DNA of 64,000 nt. It comes from Streptomyces sp. CC208A (lineage in GTDB: Bacteria > Actinomycetota > Actinomycetes > Streptomycetales > Streptomycetaceae). Below are positions 1-7,786 of the stretch, one piece after another. The DNA is taken from positions 1 through 64,000 of the forward strand of contig NZ_JASCXN010000036.1 in assembly GCF_030010625.1 (NCBI RefSeq). Reading direction: 5' to 3'. The notes under the pieces are model-generated. The model had not been told where the DNA came from and ran no database searches. It was given only the letters and a program-made list of their open reading frames with translations. Both the position numbers and the translations under genes were made by a program. Within the stretch, counting starts at the first letter, position 1. Each line of letters begins with the position of its first letter.

Positions 1-1650
1 CGACACCACGGACATCGACACCGGCCGAGGGCGGCGAGTCCGTGTGGCGACCGCGGACGGCCGCATCGACAGCGAGCACGCGATGTTCGGCATCCAGCTG
101 AGCCTGCTCGCCTACATGGCCGAGCTGGAACACGCCCTGATCCTGGAGCGCACCCTGGGCGGCCGGGAGAAGAAGCTGGCCGCAGGCGGCTGGCCCGGGG
201 GAGTGGCACCGTTCTGGCTGGCACTGCCGGCACGGGGCTCCAATGAGGCGCCGACCCTGCGGGCTCAGGGGGTGGAACTGCTCGAAGTCGCTGCGTGGCT
301 GATCGCCGACGAGCAGCAGATCGCCGCAGAAGCCGCGCAGAACCTCAACGCTCTCGGGTATGTGACGGCGCGGGGCCTGCCGTGGACGGGGAAAACCTGA
401 GCCGGGTGTTCCGGCAGACGGCCTTGGACGGCTGCATCGTCTTCCGCTTCAGCCGGCAGCCCAGCACTCGTAGGGACCTGAACGCAGCCGACGGGACGCT
501 GACGCGGGCTGTGCCGATTTCCGTGCCGGTGCCGCTCCCCGCGGACCGTGTCCAGCAGGTGCGCCGGGTGCTTGCCCGCCTCTCATCCGAGAGGGGCGAG
601 CAGAAGGACTATTTGCTGTCCGGCCGGGTCGTCTCGCAGTGCGGGCATCGCTACACCGGAGCGCACCGGGAGGATCGCGGCCGTACGGCCTATCGCTGTA
701 ACGGACGTCGCTCCGATCCGCCGTGCAGGTGTCGCGAGATCCTGGCCCGCCCGCTGGAGGACATGGTGTGGACCGAGGTCACCAAGCTCCTCGTCGACCG
801 CGTCCGGATTCGGGAAGTGGCTGCGGAGTGGCTGGGTCTGGTTCCAGGCGAGACGCGGGAGCCCGACCAGCGCCTCGCAGCTCTCGATGCGCGAATCGCG
901 CGCAGCCGCCGCGTGAGGAAGAACAAGCTCGTCGCGCTTGCCGCAGCCGTCACGGCAGGAGAGGCCGGCGACGCATGCATCGAGGACGAGCTCCTGGCGG
1001 CCCTCGCCGAGATCAGGGACGACTTTGCCGCCAGGGGCCAGCGGCTGCGTCACCTACGTGATGCAGCCGCGGACCGCCTGGCGGTCGCGCGGCAGCAGGA
1101 GACCTGGGTGAAGCAAGCCCTGGAGAAAGGCTTGGATTTGGAGTACCGCTTGAACCTGCTGGCCATGGAGCAACGCTTCGAGCTGTTGGACCTGCTCGGC
1201 GTCGAGGCGCGGATCGTAACGGACGTGCCTGGCGCGGTGCGGGGTGCGGGATGCCTGTTCCAAGCGTGGTTCGACGAGCATCACCGTGCTGTGCCTCCGC
1301 CGCTGACAGATCAGCAGTGGGCCGAGCTGGCCGCATGCTTTCCCCCACCGCGGAAGACGTCGCGTGTGGTGCCCCCGCGGGTGGCCTTCGAAGCGTCGCT
1401 GTACAAGGTGCGCCACGGCATCCGGTGGGATGCTCTCCCCGAGCGGGTGCTGAATGGGCAGCGTGCGCAGAGCGTCTACCAGCGTGCCCTCGGGTACCTT
1501 CACGGCGGGCATTGGCAGCGCGCGGTGTGCGCGCTGGGGGACTATGGGGGCACCGCGCTGCCGCCACGGTACGTGTTGCCGGACATCGACATCACGTGCA
1601 CCTTTGATCCGGATCTCATGACCGTGTCCGCAGATGCGTTGATCGAATGA
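1..1650 (+). pseudogene. Frameshifted serine recombinase, 5' end outside window
   Basis: The reading frame is open from base 2 and shows the end of a resolvase catalytic domain (the long helix around AYMAELEHALILERT) and the start of a recombinase domain. It stops at TGA 398-400. The homologous reading continues one frame over (LSRVFRQTALDG) to 1650, so a single indel in the GGGGAAAA run near 385-392 breaks the gene. The second part carries a zinc-ribbon with C..C..C.C spacing near 640-740, a coiled segment, and a tail starting near 1300 (LTDQQWAELAACFPPP) that resembles the N-terminus of IS5-type transposases. Whole proteins of this kind act as large serine integrases. The frameshift could be real decay or a homopolymer read error. 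Confidence 0.75.
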
Positions 1651-1743
1651 TGGCTTGCTGTGCCGGGCCCGGCGCAGTGCGACGCTACCCTCGCTGGGGG
1701 CCCATGTCCCCAAGGTGGCATGACTGACAGTCACGCAAAAGTC

Positions 1744-2262
1744 TCAGAGAGTGAGAGGCGTGATCAATAGAGTCGATCCAGCCACACCATGAGCCGCCAT
1801 GATGAGACCCACGGCCAGCCTGATCAGCCGGAACTTGCGTCGAGCCAGGCTCCGGAGCATGACCAAACGCTCAGCCTCGGCGTGAAGTTGATGCAGCTCG
1901 TCCAAAGATCGGATCCACTCGAGGACAACAGGCGTGGTGTCGATGTCCTCCTCCCTCTGAACGTATGGGTCACATCGCCAGCCGAGTGCCGGGCGTAGGG
2001 CCGTCAGTAGCGCAAGGACCGAGGCCATCAGTAACAGGAACGTGACCCCCAAGGGGGCGAGGAGCGGCCAGCCGGCCCGGTGGGCGTTGTTCGACAGTGC
2101 GCAGGCCACCGCGGCCGCGAAGAGACCGCCGGCCACTCCGAAGAGCGCGGCCGCTTTGGTGTCCGCCCGCTGTACCTCGACGAACATCTCTGCCGAGCGG
2201 AGCCTGAGGGTGTCCAGGGCGCCTGCTGGCGCCTGCCCGTGAACGTGCTGACTCGAATGCAC
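1744..2262 (-). CDS. Pycsar-TM-like three-helix membrane protein
   Basis: This 172-aa protein has a GTG start 3 nt after GGAGG. The N-terminal part carries an ADTKAAALFG motif leading straight into a two-helix membrane hairpin (about residues 36-90). A charged cytoplasmic stretch follows (about 95-140), then a last membrane helix (about 145-168). This layout and the ADTKA motif match the Pycsar effector membrane domain (PycTM/DUF5706), which in known systems damages the membrane after sensing cyclic CMP or UMP. No nucleotide cyclase gene lies next to it. It may be an orphan effector, or a related protein with a housekeeping role. The family call is from recognised motifs only. Confidence 0.6.
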   Translation of the reverse strand: MHSSQHVHGQAPAGALDTLRLRSAEMFVEVQRADTKAAALFGVAGGLFAAAVACALSNNAHRAGWPLLAPLGVTFLLLMASVLALLTALRPALGWRCDPYVQREEDIDTTPVVLEWIRSLDELHQLHAEAERLVMLRSLARRKFRLIRLAVGLIMAAHGVAGSTLLITPLTL

Positions 2263-2461
2263 AATGCCTCCAGCAACGGACGTCGTGGTGATGCAGTCAC
2301 TGTCCCGCCATCACCGAGCCGATGGTGCCCAACGCCTGGCCGTGAGCGTGCGTACCGGGCCACACCAGAAGAACCGACGGCGTAGCAGGGCGGTCGCCGC
2401 CACCGACGGCCCGATCCGCGCGCGCCTGCGTGCCGAGACCGGGATGCGGCCTCGGCAGGCT

Positions 2462-2755
2462 TCAGCAGCAGCGACTCTGCGGCCTCTCCTCGCGATGGTC
2501 CGGACAGCGGTGCCAGACACCGCCGGAGAGCAGCAGCGTCTCCCCGCGCCCCAGCCGGTGACCCCGGCCGTCGGCCTCCACCTCCACCGCGCCGTCCGCC
2601 ATGTGCATGAGCTCGTCGTCGCGGTGCCGGAACTCGCGGTCCGCCTCGTGCTCGCCGGTGAACTCCATCCCATGCAGCTGATAGCGGCCGCGCACCAGTG
2701 GTCGGACGCGCGCCTTCCGGTCGAGCCCGCTGTCGTCGTCGGCGTGCACCAGCAT
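2462..2755 (-). CDS. Small cupin-domain protein
   Basis: The product is about 97 aa with a single cupin core: metal-site-like H..E..H residues in FTGEHEADREFRHRDDEL, a glycine turn (RGHRLGRGETLLL) and SGGVWHRC. Such single cupins are small beta-barrel proteins that often bind a metal or a sugar or acid ligand; the substrate cannot be told here. The frame is open upstream to 2791, but that part is IS-derived (it reads GGVFSQP, as in the neighbouring transposase remnant). The ATG at 2755 is therefore the more natural start, although no clear ribosome site precedes it. The gene may have lost its original 5' end to the insertion. Confidence 0.5.
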   Translation of the reverse strand: MLVHADDDSGLDRKARVRPLVRGRYQLHGMEFTGEHEADREFRHRDDELMHMADGAVEVEADGRGHRLGRGETLLLSGGVWHRCPDHREERPQSRCC

Positions 2756-2774
2756 CGACCGTGCGGGTCGCGTC

Positions 2775-3010
2775 GGAGGCTGCGAGAACACGCCACCGGC
2801 GGTTCCTTCTGCAGGTCACCCCATTTCCAGGCCCCGGCCGCGTGCTGATGAGCACGGCACCCCCTGGAGTCGACGCTCAGGTCCCACGTGATCGCACCTT
2901 CCGCGTCGGCCAGAGACTGGCGCCGGGTGAGGATCCGGTGCCAGGTGCCGTTGCGCTGCCACTGGCGGAACAAGTCGTAGACCCGGCTCCACAGTCTGTA
3001 CTCGACCCAT
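2775..3010 (-). mobile_element. IS5-family transposase remnant
   Basis: The minus-strand translation gives YRLWSRVYDLFRQWQRNGTW, then RILTRRQSL and ITWDLSVDS with HQHAAGA and GDLQKEPP. This is a well-known stretch of Streptomyces IS5/IS112-type transposases, including the first catalytic Asp (DLSVDS). Only about 75 residues remain. There is no start, no second or third catalytic acid, and no inverted repeats that I can find. The reading shifts frame near 2797 before running into the cupin ORF. Confidence 0.75.
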
Positions 3011-3133
3011 CACGTGGAGTGCGTCGCCATCCTCGAACCGGCCGCGAAGGGCTTCTGACCTGCGGTTTCGCGCGTGCGCATTATGTGCGTTGTGGACGTT
3101 GCGGGCGATATCTTGACGCTGAAGCGACGCTCG

Positions 3134-3158
3134 TGACGCTCGTTCTGATGGAGCGTCA
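3134..3158 (-). terminator. Hairpin after the winged-helix gene
   Basis: A perfect 8-bp inverted repeat TGACGCTC / GAGCGTCA with a 9-nt loop lies 95 bp past the stop codon of the minus-strand gene ending at 3253. The GACGCTCGT unit is also repeated directly just before it. There is no T-run, so it may be a weak terminator or a protein-binding site. Confidence 0.35.
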
Positions 3159-3252
3159 CCTGGCTGATTATGCAGGTCGGGCCGGGCGGAGGGCGCGTTG
3201 CCGCGGGCTGTCCTTGCGGGAACTTGGGGAAAATTCGGCTGCTTCCGGGCCC

Positions 3253-4665
3253 TCAGTAGGTGGGTCCGTAGGGGCTCCAGTGCCCGAGGAAGGGCCTTAG
3301 GTCGTCGGCTCGCGGCTCGGGGACGTCGGGCAAGCGGGGCGGCGAGCTCAGCGGGTCGAGGCGCTCGACGGTGGCTGCTGCCCAGCTGATCCATGCCTCG
3401 GCTTCGGTTCTGGTCCGCCCCGGAGGCATGGCGTCGACTCGCGTGCGTACAGCGTTCACGTATTCGGTCAGTCGGGTGGCGTGGCGCCATGACGCTTCCT
3501 GGGCTTCGAGGTCTCTGACGCGGTACGCCTCGGCGTACCGGATGCGGGCTTCTTCCATGGCGGCTTCCCAGCGGATGCGCTTCTGGCGTGCCGCTTCGAT
3601 CTCGTCCTGGCGTCTGCGTTCGGCGGCTTCGCCGCGGAGGGTGACCTCTTGGGCGATCTCGGCGAGCTGGTCTTCGAGGGTGCGGCCAGGGGTGTCGGCC
3701 CATTCGCTCGCCCGGTGCGGCTGGCCGCCGCTGAGGGCGAAGCGGAGGCGTTCGGACGGGGTGTAGTCGAAGCGGGGGATCCTGATCCAGGAGTTCTTCT
3801 TGGCTTCGGCGAGTTCCTTCTCGGTGGCGATGTGCTCGGTCCGGTCCTGCTCCTGGAGGACGAGGAACCCCACTGTCTGGCCCTGTGCGGTGATGGTGAA
3901 GTGGGGAGATGCCCTGCGGCGGCGAAGAGACGGGGGTGCGGAGCCGGTCTGTCCTGCCGAACTGGAATGTCCTTCGGCCTCGGCAGCGGTGATCAGTGCC
4001 TGGACGAGTCGGAGGGCACGCCCTTGGACGGGCTTCGTGAGGCCCAGTGGCTGTTGTTCGTTCTGCATGGCCCGGACCACGGCGTGGGGCCGCGTGAGTC
4101 GGGAGGGAACGGGGACGGGTTCGAGGACGGCGAGGCGCCAGGCGGGGATGTCGACGAGCTTGATCTCGTACCCGCCACGGCACCAACCCCCGTACAGCTC
4201 CTTCGTCTCCGGGATCCTTCCGGACCTGCGTGCCGCAGCGACGCGGGACGGCCACTTCTCCAAGTCCGGACCGCTGCCGCTCTTGACGATCCGGCCGCCC
4301 GCCTGCGCGAGCTCTTGCAGCAGCTGCTCCGTGAACGTCACGCGAGGCTGTGATGGAGGGCTTGGCTTCCGCCCGGCGGCCGGGGCTTCCTGTGCTCGAG
4401 CGGACGGGGGTCGCGGAGCAGCGGCCTGAGTCTTTCGCGGGCGTGACCCGCGGGGAGGGTACGTGCCGTGCGCCAGATAATGCTGGCCGGCGCTCGTCAG
4501 AGCGACGCTCCACTGCCCGCCCTTCCGGGAGACCGTGACCAGGCCCCGGTTCTGCAGTGCCTGACACGTGGTCTTGTAGGAGGTGGACTCCCAGACGCCG
4601 GCAGGGCACCCGGCTCCCACCCACTCCAGCACTGAGAGCTGCCGCTCATTGACCTGCCGTTCCAA
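3253..4665 (-). CDS. Winged-helix N-terminal protein of unknown function
   Basis: A TTG start at 4665 preceded by AAGGCGGG gives 470 aa. The first 65 residues (NERQLSVLEWVGAGCP to SAGQHYLAHG) look like a winged-helix DNA-binding fold. Next come a Pro/Arg-rich linker, a middle region with conserved Trp/Gly (KELYGGWCRGGYEIKLVDIP), a beta-rich segment ending in the charged stretch KKNSWIRIPRFDYTPSERL, and a long charged coiled-coil C-terminus (about 330-440, many Arg/Glu/Ala). I recognise this as a recurrent uncharacterised Streptomyces protein but cannot assign a role. No strong start other than TTG is visible, so the N-terminus is uncertain by a few codons. Confidence 0.6.
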   Translation of the reverse strand: MERQVNERQLSVLEWVGAGCPAGVWESTSYKTTCQALQNRGLVTVSRKGGQWSVALTSAGQHYLAHGTYPPRGSRPRKTQAAAPRPPSARAQEAPAAGRKPSPPSQPRVTFTEQLLQELAQAGGRIVKSGSGPDLEKWPSRVAAARRSGRIPETKELYGGWCRGGYEIKLVDIPAWRLAVLEPVPVPSRLTRPHAVVRAMQNEQQPLGLTKPVQGRALRLVQALITAAEAEGHSSSAGQTGSAPPSLRRRRASPHFTITAQGQTVGFLVLQEQDRTEHIATEKELAEAKKNSWIRIPRFDYTPSERLRFALSGGQPHRASEWADTPGRTLEDQLAEIAQEVTLRGEAAERRRQDEIEAARQKRIRWEAAMEEARIRYAEAYRVRDLEAQEASWRHATRLTEYVNAVRTRVDAMPPGRTRTEAEAWISWAAATVERLDPLSSPPRLPDVPEPRADDLRPFLGHWSPYGPTY

Positions 4666-4806
4666 TGGCCCGCCTTCGACTCGTGCTTGGTCTCGAGGGG
4701 CGGATGTTGTCAGCGTTCGTGGTGAGCGGTGGGTATTTCGCGAAGGATTCGCTCGAAAGAGCGGCCGATTCCGGCACCCCGTGGAGCGTGTGCCACCGGG
4801 GAGGGC

Positions 4807-4837
4807 GGGGAGGGCGCGCGGTGTGTGCGCCCTCCCC
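4807..4837. terminator. Strong hairpin between PepSY gene and winged-helix gene
   Basis: A perfect 11-bp inverted repeat GGGGAGGGCGC / GCGCCCTCCCC with a 9-nt loop, followed on the plus strand by TTGTTTTG. It lies 14 bp past the stop of the PepSY gene and would end its minus-strand transcript. Confidence 0.6.
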
Positions 4838-4850
4838 TTGTTTTGTCGCG

Positions 4851-6335
4851 TCAGGCCGTCCGGCCGCGTCGGACCAGGCCGACGATCACGTCCACCGCCA
4901 GGAAGGCGAGCAGCGTGCAGCCGAGGACGGGCAGGGCCCAGCATAGTGCGGCGACGGCCGGGATGCCGATGACGAGGGCCGGCAGGGGCAGGCGGCGCCA
5001 GGTGCCGCGGGCGGGGGCCTTGCCCAGGAGGGCCGAGCGGTCCTCGCGGGTCGGGCGGCGCTGCCACCACATGCGGTAGCCCCAGAAGGTGATCAGGATC
5101 AGGCCGAGGGCCACGGCGGCGAGCACGATCTGGTTGGCGATGCCGAAGAGCACGCCCATGTGGCCCTGGACGCCGAGCTTGGTGAGCTTGGCGAGGAGCG
5201 GGTAGTCCGCCCAGTGGGTGTGGGCGGTGACCTCGCCCTTGGCGATGTCCACGGCGACCTGGTCGTAGTGGACGGGCCAGACGTTGTCCTTCTGGGCCAC
5301 GACCCAGGCGCTGGAGGCGTCGGCGGGCGGCGTGAGTTGGACGGTGCCGCCCAGGCCCGTCCTGCGGGCGGTGGCGAGGGCCGCGTCGAAGGCGGCCGGA
5401 TCGGGGTCGGCGGGCTCCGCGTGGCCGCCGTGCCCACCGTGTCCGGCGTGCCCCGCGTGTTCGCCGCCCGCCTCCTCGGCCGGCGGCTGCGCGCCGGGCA
5501 GCAGGGTGTCCAGCTTCGGCGCGTGGCCCTTGGCAGCGTCGAGCAGCTGTCCGAAGCGCTCGCCGGAGTACTGGGACCAGGTCAGGCCGGTGGCGCTGAG
5601 GAAGAGCAGGCCGAGGGCGAGCCAGACGCCCGTCGCGGCGTGGAAGCCGCGCGTCCGCCGTACGCCACGGGCGGTGCGGTCGGGCAGCAGGACGCCCCGC
5701 GCGGACTTCGCGCGCCGGCCCCGGCTGCGGCCGAGCCACAGGACGAGGCCGCCCGCGACGAGCACCCACAGCCAGCTCGCGGCGACCTCGGAGTACAGGC
5801 GGCCGGTCTCGCCCAGCTGCAGGTTCTTGTGGAGGTCGCCGAGCCAGGTGGTCAGGGGCGTCGATCCCCACGACGTGGTGAGTTCGCCCCTGACCTTCGC
5901 GGTGTACGGGTCGACGAACACCGTGCGCTGCTTCTCGCCCAGCTCGGGAACGGACAGCACCACGCGGGTGGTGTCCTCCGGCTCGGCGGGCGTGATGACG
6001 GAGGACAGGGTGCCCTCCGGGTGAGCGGCGCGGGCCGCGGCGATCTGCTCGGACAGCGGACGGGGCTGGTCGCCGACCTGTGCGACGCGCAGCTGGTCGC
6101 CGTAGACGAGCTGGTCGAGCTGCGGGGCGAAGGTGTAGGCGAGGCCGGTGAGCGCGGCGACGAGAAGGAACGGGGCGACGAACACCCCGGCGTAGAAGTG
6201 GAGCCGGACCAGCAGGGCGCGTATCCCCTGCCAGGACCGCCCGGCCGTTGGCTGCCCGGCGGATGACTGCCCGGTGGGCGCCGCCTCCATTGCGGAGGCC
6301 GTTCTCTGCGGGTCCTGATCGATGGCTGAAGACAT
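4851..6335 (-). CDS. PepSY-associated TM protein, His-rich loop
   Basis: The ATG at 6335, preceded by GGGGAA, gives 494 aa; an upstream in-frame ATG at 6416 lacks a ribosome site. The layout is an N-terminal tail, TM1 (LHFYAGVFVAPFLLVAALTG), a PepSY-type extracytoplasmic domain, TM2, TM3 (GFHAATGVWLALGLLFLSAT), a second external domain containing a His/Gly-rich run (HAGHAGHGGHGGH), then C-terminal helices. PepSY-TM proteins are found in metal and redox systems of the membrane. The His cluster and the neighbouring CopA favour copper or another transition metal. A hairpin at 4807-4837 ends the transcript. Confidence 0.85.
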   Translation of the reverse strand: MSSAIDQDPQRTASAMEAAPTGQSSAGQPTAGRSWQGIRALLVRLHFYAGVFVAPFLLVAALTGLAYTFAPQLDQLVYGDQLRVAQVGDQPRPLSEQIAAARAAHPEGTLSSVITPAEPEDTTRVVLSVPELGEKQRTVFVDPYTAKVRGELTTSWGSTPLTTWLGDLHKNLQLGETGRLYSEVAASWLWVLVAGGLVLWLGRSRGRRAKSARGVLLPDRTARGVRRTRGFHAATGVWLALGLLFLSATGLTWSQYSGERFGQLLDAAKGHAPKLDTLLPGAQPPAEEAGGEHAGHAGHGGHGGHAEPADPDPAAFDAALATARRTGLGGTVQLTPPADASSAWVVAQKDNVWPVHYDQVAVDIAKGEVTAHTHWADYPLLAKLTKLGVQGHMGVLFGIANQIVLAAVALGLILITFWGYRMWWQRRPTREDRSALLGKAPARGTWRRLPLPALVIGIPAVAALCWALPVLGCTLLAFLAVDVIVGLVRRGRTA

Positions 6336-6447
6336 GAGTGTTCCCCAAGCGGTGCGCGCGGCGTCTCGACGCGAGCGCGTACGACGAAGCCGATAAGTGG
6401 TGATGGGAGCCGCCACGAGGGCGGGTGTCGTGATCGCGTACGGGCGA

Positions 6448-7083
6448 TCAGGCCGGGATCACCAGGGGAGGGCCTCGTCGCGGGCGGCACCGGGCCAGGA
6501 GCACACGGAGCCGGACGTGGCCGGCCGTGAACGGCGCCGGCGCCCGACGCGCGGGCGGTACGGGGCAGGGCGCGAGGACGGCGAGGCCGAGGCGTGGCAG
6601 GAGCAGGGCGGCAAGCCGCAGCAGGATCCGTTCCCCGTAGCCGACGCACAGCGCGGTTCCCAGCGTGGCCAGGGCGTGTGCCACCGCCATCGGGGCGGTC
6701 ATGGCGTGCGCGGAGCCCGAGTGGGCCGTCTCCGCCATCTGCATGTGCATGTGCGCGTGTGCACCGGGCTGGTGCCCGGCCATGGCGTGCCGGTCCTCGC
6801 CGCCCGCGAGCGGCATCATCGACAGCCGGTGGAGGGCCAGGTGGAGTCCGAACTGGGTCGCACCCAGGACGGCGGTGGTCACGTCGAAGCGCCGTCTGCG
6901 GCCACCGAAGAGGATGGTGCCCAGCACGGTCAGGCCCGTGAAGACGAGTCCGAGTTCTCCTGCGCCCGGCAGCGACCCGCCGGCGGCGACGTGGCTGACC
7001 GCGCCCAGAAGCAGGCAGGCGGAAGCGCAGAGCAGACCCTTCGAAGTCCGCGTCAGCCAGCTGTCTCGTCCGTGCACCGGCAC
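6448..7083 (-). CDS. His/Met-rich membrane protein, copper-island paralog A
   Basis: This 211-aa protein has two N-terminal helices (about 15-60), one at about 68-85, a His/Met-rich external loop (DRHAMAGHQP, HAHMHMQM, HSGSAHAM), a helix at about 130-150, and a basic C-terminus ending RRGPPLVIP. The protein at 11269-11955 has the same plan, a matching SHVAAGG/GHILMSG start, a YGER motif after the last helix and a similar tail, so the two are paralogs. Met and His clusters suggest Cu(I)/Cu(II) binding at the outer face; no enzyme motif is visible. The gene lies 113 bp upstream of the PepSY gene on the same strand. Confidence 0.7.
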   Translation of the reverse strand: MPVHGRDSWLTRTSKGLLCASACLLLGAVSHVAAGGSLPGAGELGLVFTGLTVLGTILFGGRRRRFDVTTAVLGATQFGLHLALHRLSMMPLAGGEDRHAMAGHQPGAHAHMHMQMAETAHSGSAHAMTAPMAVAHALATLGTALCVGYGERILLRLAALLLPRLGLAVLAPCPVPPARRAPAPFTAGHVRLRVLLARCRPRRGPPLVIPA

Positions 7084-7462
7084 AAGGTATCCAGCGTGCG
7101 GCGCGCCCCCGGTGTCCCGCCCGAGGTGACGCTCTCCGGAGGGAGAAGACCGAGCCCGTCCGGCGCGCGGTCATCAAGCCTATGGCGGACGGGTGTTGCG
7201 ATGTACGCCCTACGCGCAGCGGTCCTTCGAGTCCGGGAGCAAGGCATCAGGGTGGGCGGAATCACAGCGGAGATAAAAGGGGTGGAGCGGGTAATTCCGG
7301 GTGGTTGCGGACAGGACGTGCAGTCGTGTGGCGGCCCTGTCCGGTTCCCCGGGATGCAGGTGCTTTTCCTCACGTGTTGGGTTGGTTTGGCCGGTCTCGG
7401 CTGCTGGGCAGCCTTGACGTGCCGGAACGACCACGAAATCCCGAAACGGCGAGGTGGCGCAC
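7084..7462. other. Divergent intergenic region in copper island
   Basis: These 379 bp between a minus-strand membrane protein gene and a plus-strand small Cys-rich gene hold no convincing ORF. They should carry promoters for both. A TTGACG hexamer at about 7414 is a possible -35 for the plus-strand gene. I looked for a CsoR-type palindrome and did not find one I could defend. Confidence 0.4.
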
Positions 7463-7705
7463 ATGCCCGCGACGAGTCCGGAACCGATCGCGACCTTCTG
7501 TGGAAAGTGTGACTGCGGGTGCCCGCAGCTCTTCGTGGATGCGGATGCCCCCGAGGACAGGCGCGTCCGTATCACCGACGACTTCGGACAGCATGTGCAG
7601 ATGAGCGAAGAACAGTTCGTCGACCTCGTGGCCCAGGCCAAGGCCGGCGCGCTGGACCGTCTGACTGCCCCCGGGGCTCTCGCCCCGGCTCCGTCCTCGG
7701 CCTGA
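7463..7705 (+). CDS. Small Cys-rich protein (CxxCxCxxP)
   Basis: This 80-aa soluble protein starts at ATG 7463, with GAGG eight bases upstream; a GTG three codons earlier is possible. The N-terminus holds CGKCDCGCPQLFVD, giving four Cys in ten residues, a likely metal or redox site. The rest is an acidic domain (RRVRITDDFGQHVQMS, then an amphipathic helix EEQFVDLVAQAKAGALDR). I recognise it as a recurrent small actinobacterial protein of unknown function. Its place between copper-type membrane genes and CopA suggests, but does not prove, metal trafficking. A hairpin at 7730-7775 separates it from convergent copA. Confidence 0.7.
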   Translation: MPATSPEPIATFCGKCDCGCPQLFVDADAPEDRRVRITDDFGQHVQMSEEQFVDLVAQAKAGALDRLTAPGALAPAPSSA

Positions 7706-7729
7706 CACACGCGGCCTGACGTACGCGTC

Positions 7730-7775
7730 CGCCGACGGCTCGCCTCCTCGTTCGGAGCCGGGCGGGCCGTCGGCG
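7730..7775. terminator. Shared terminator between convergent genes
   Basis: The inverted repeat CGCCGACGGC / GCCGTCGGCG encloses an inner GGCTC/GAGCC stem. It lies between the stop of the small Cys-rich gene (7705) and the stop of copA (7787), so it can serve both strands. Confidence 0.6.
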
Positions 7776-7786
7776 TTCGCTTCGCG

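Noticed and set aside
3253..6348. A 1031-codon open frame on the minus strand
   Set aside because: Only its last 470 codons show protein-like composition. The upstream part is Arg/Pro-rich shadow coding opposite the PepSY gene in another frame, and a hairpin lies between.
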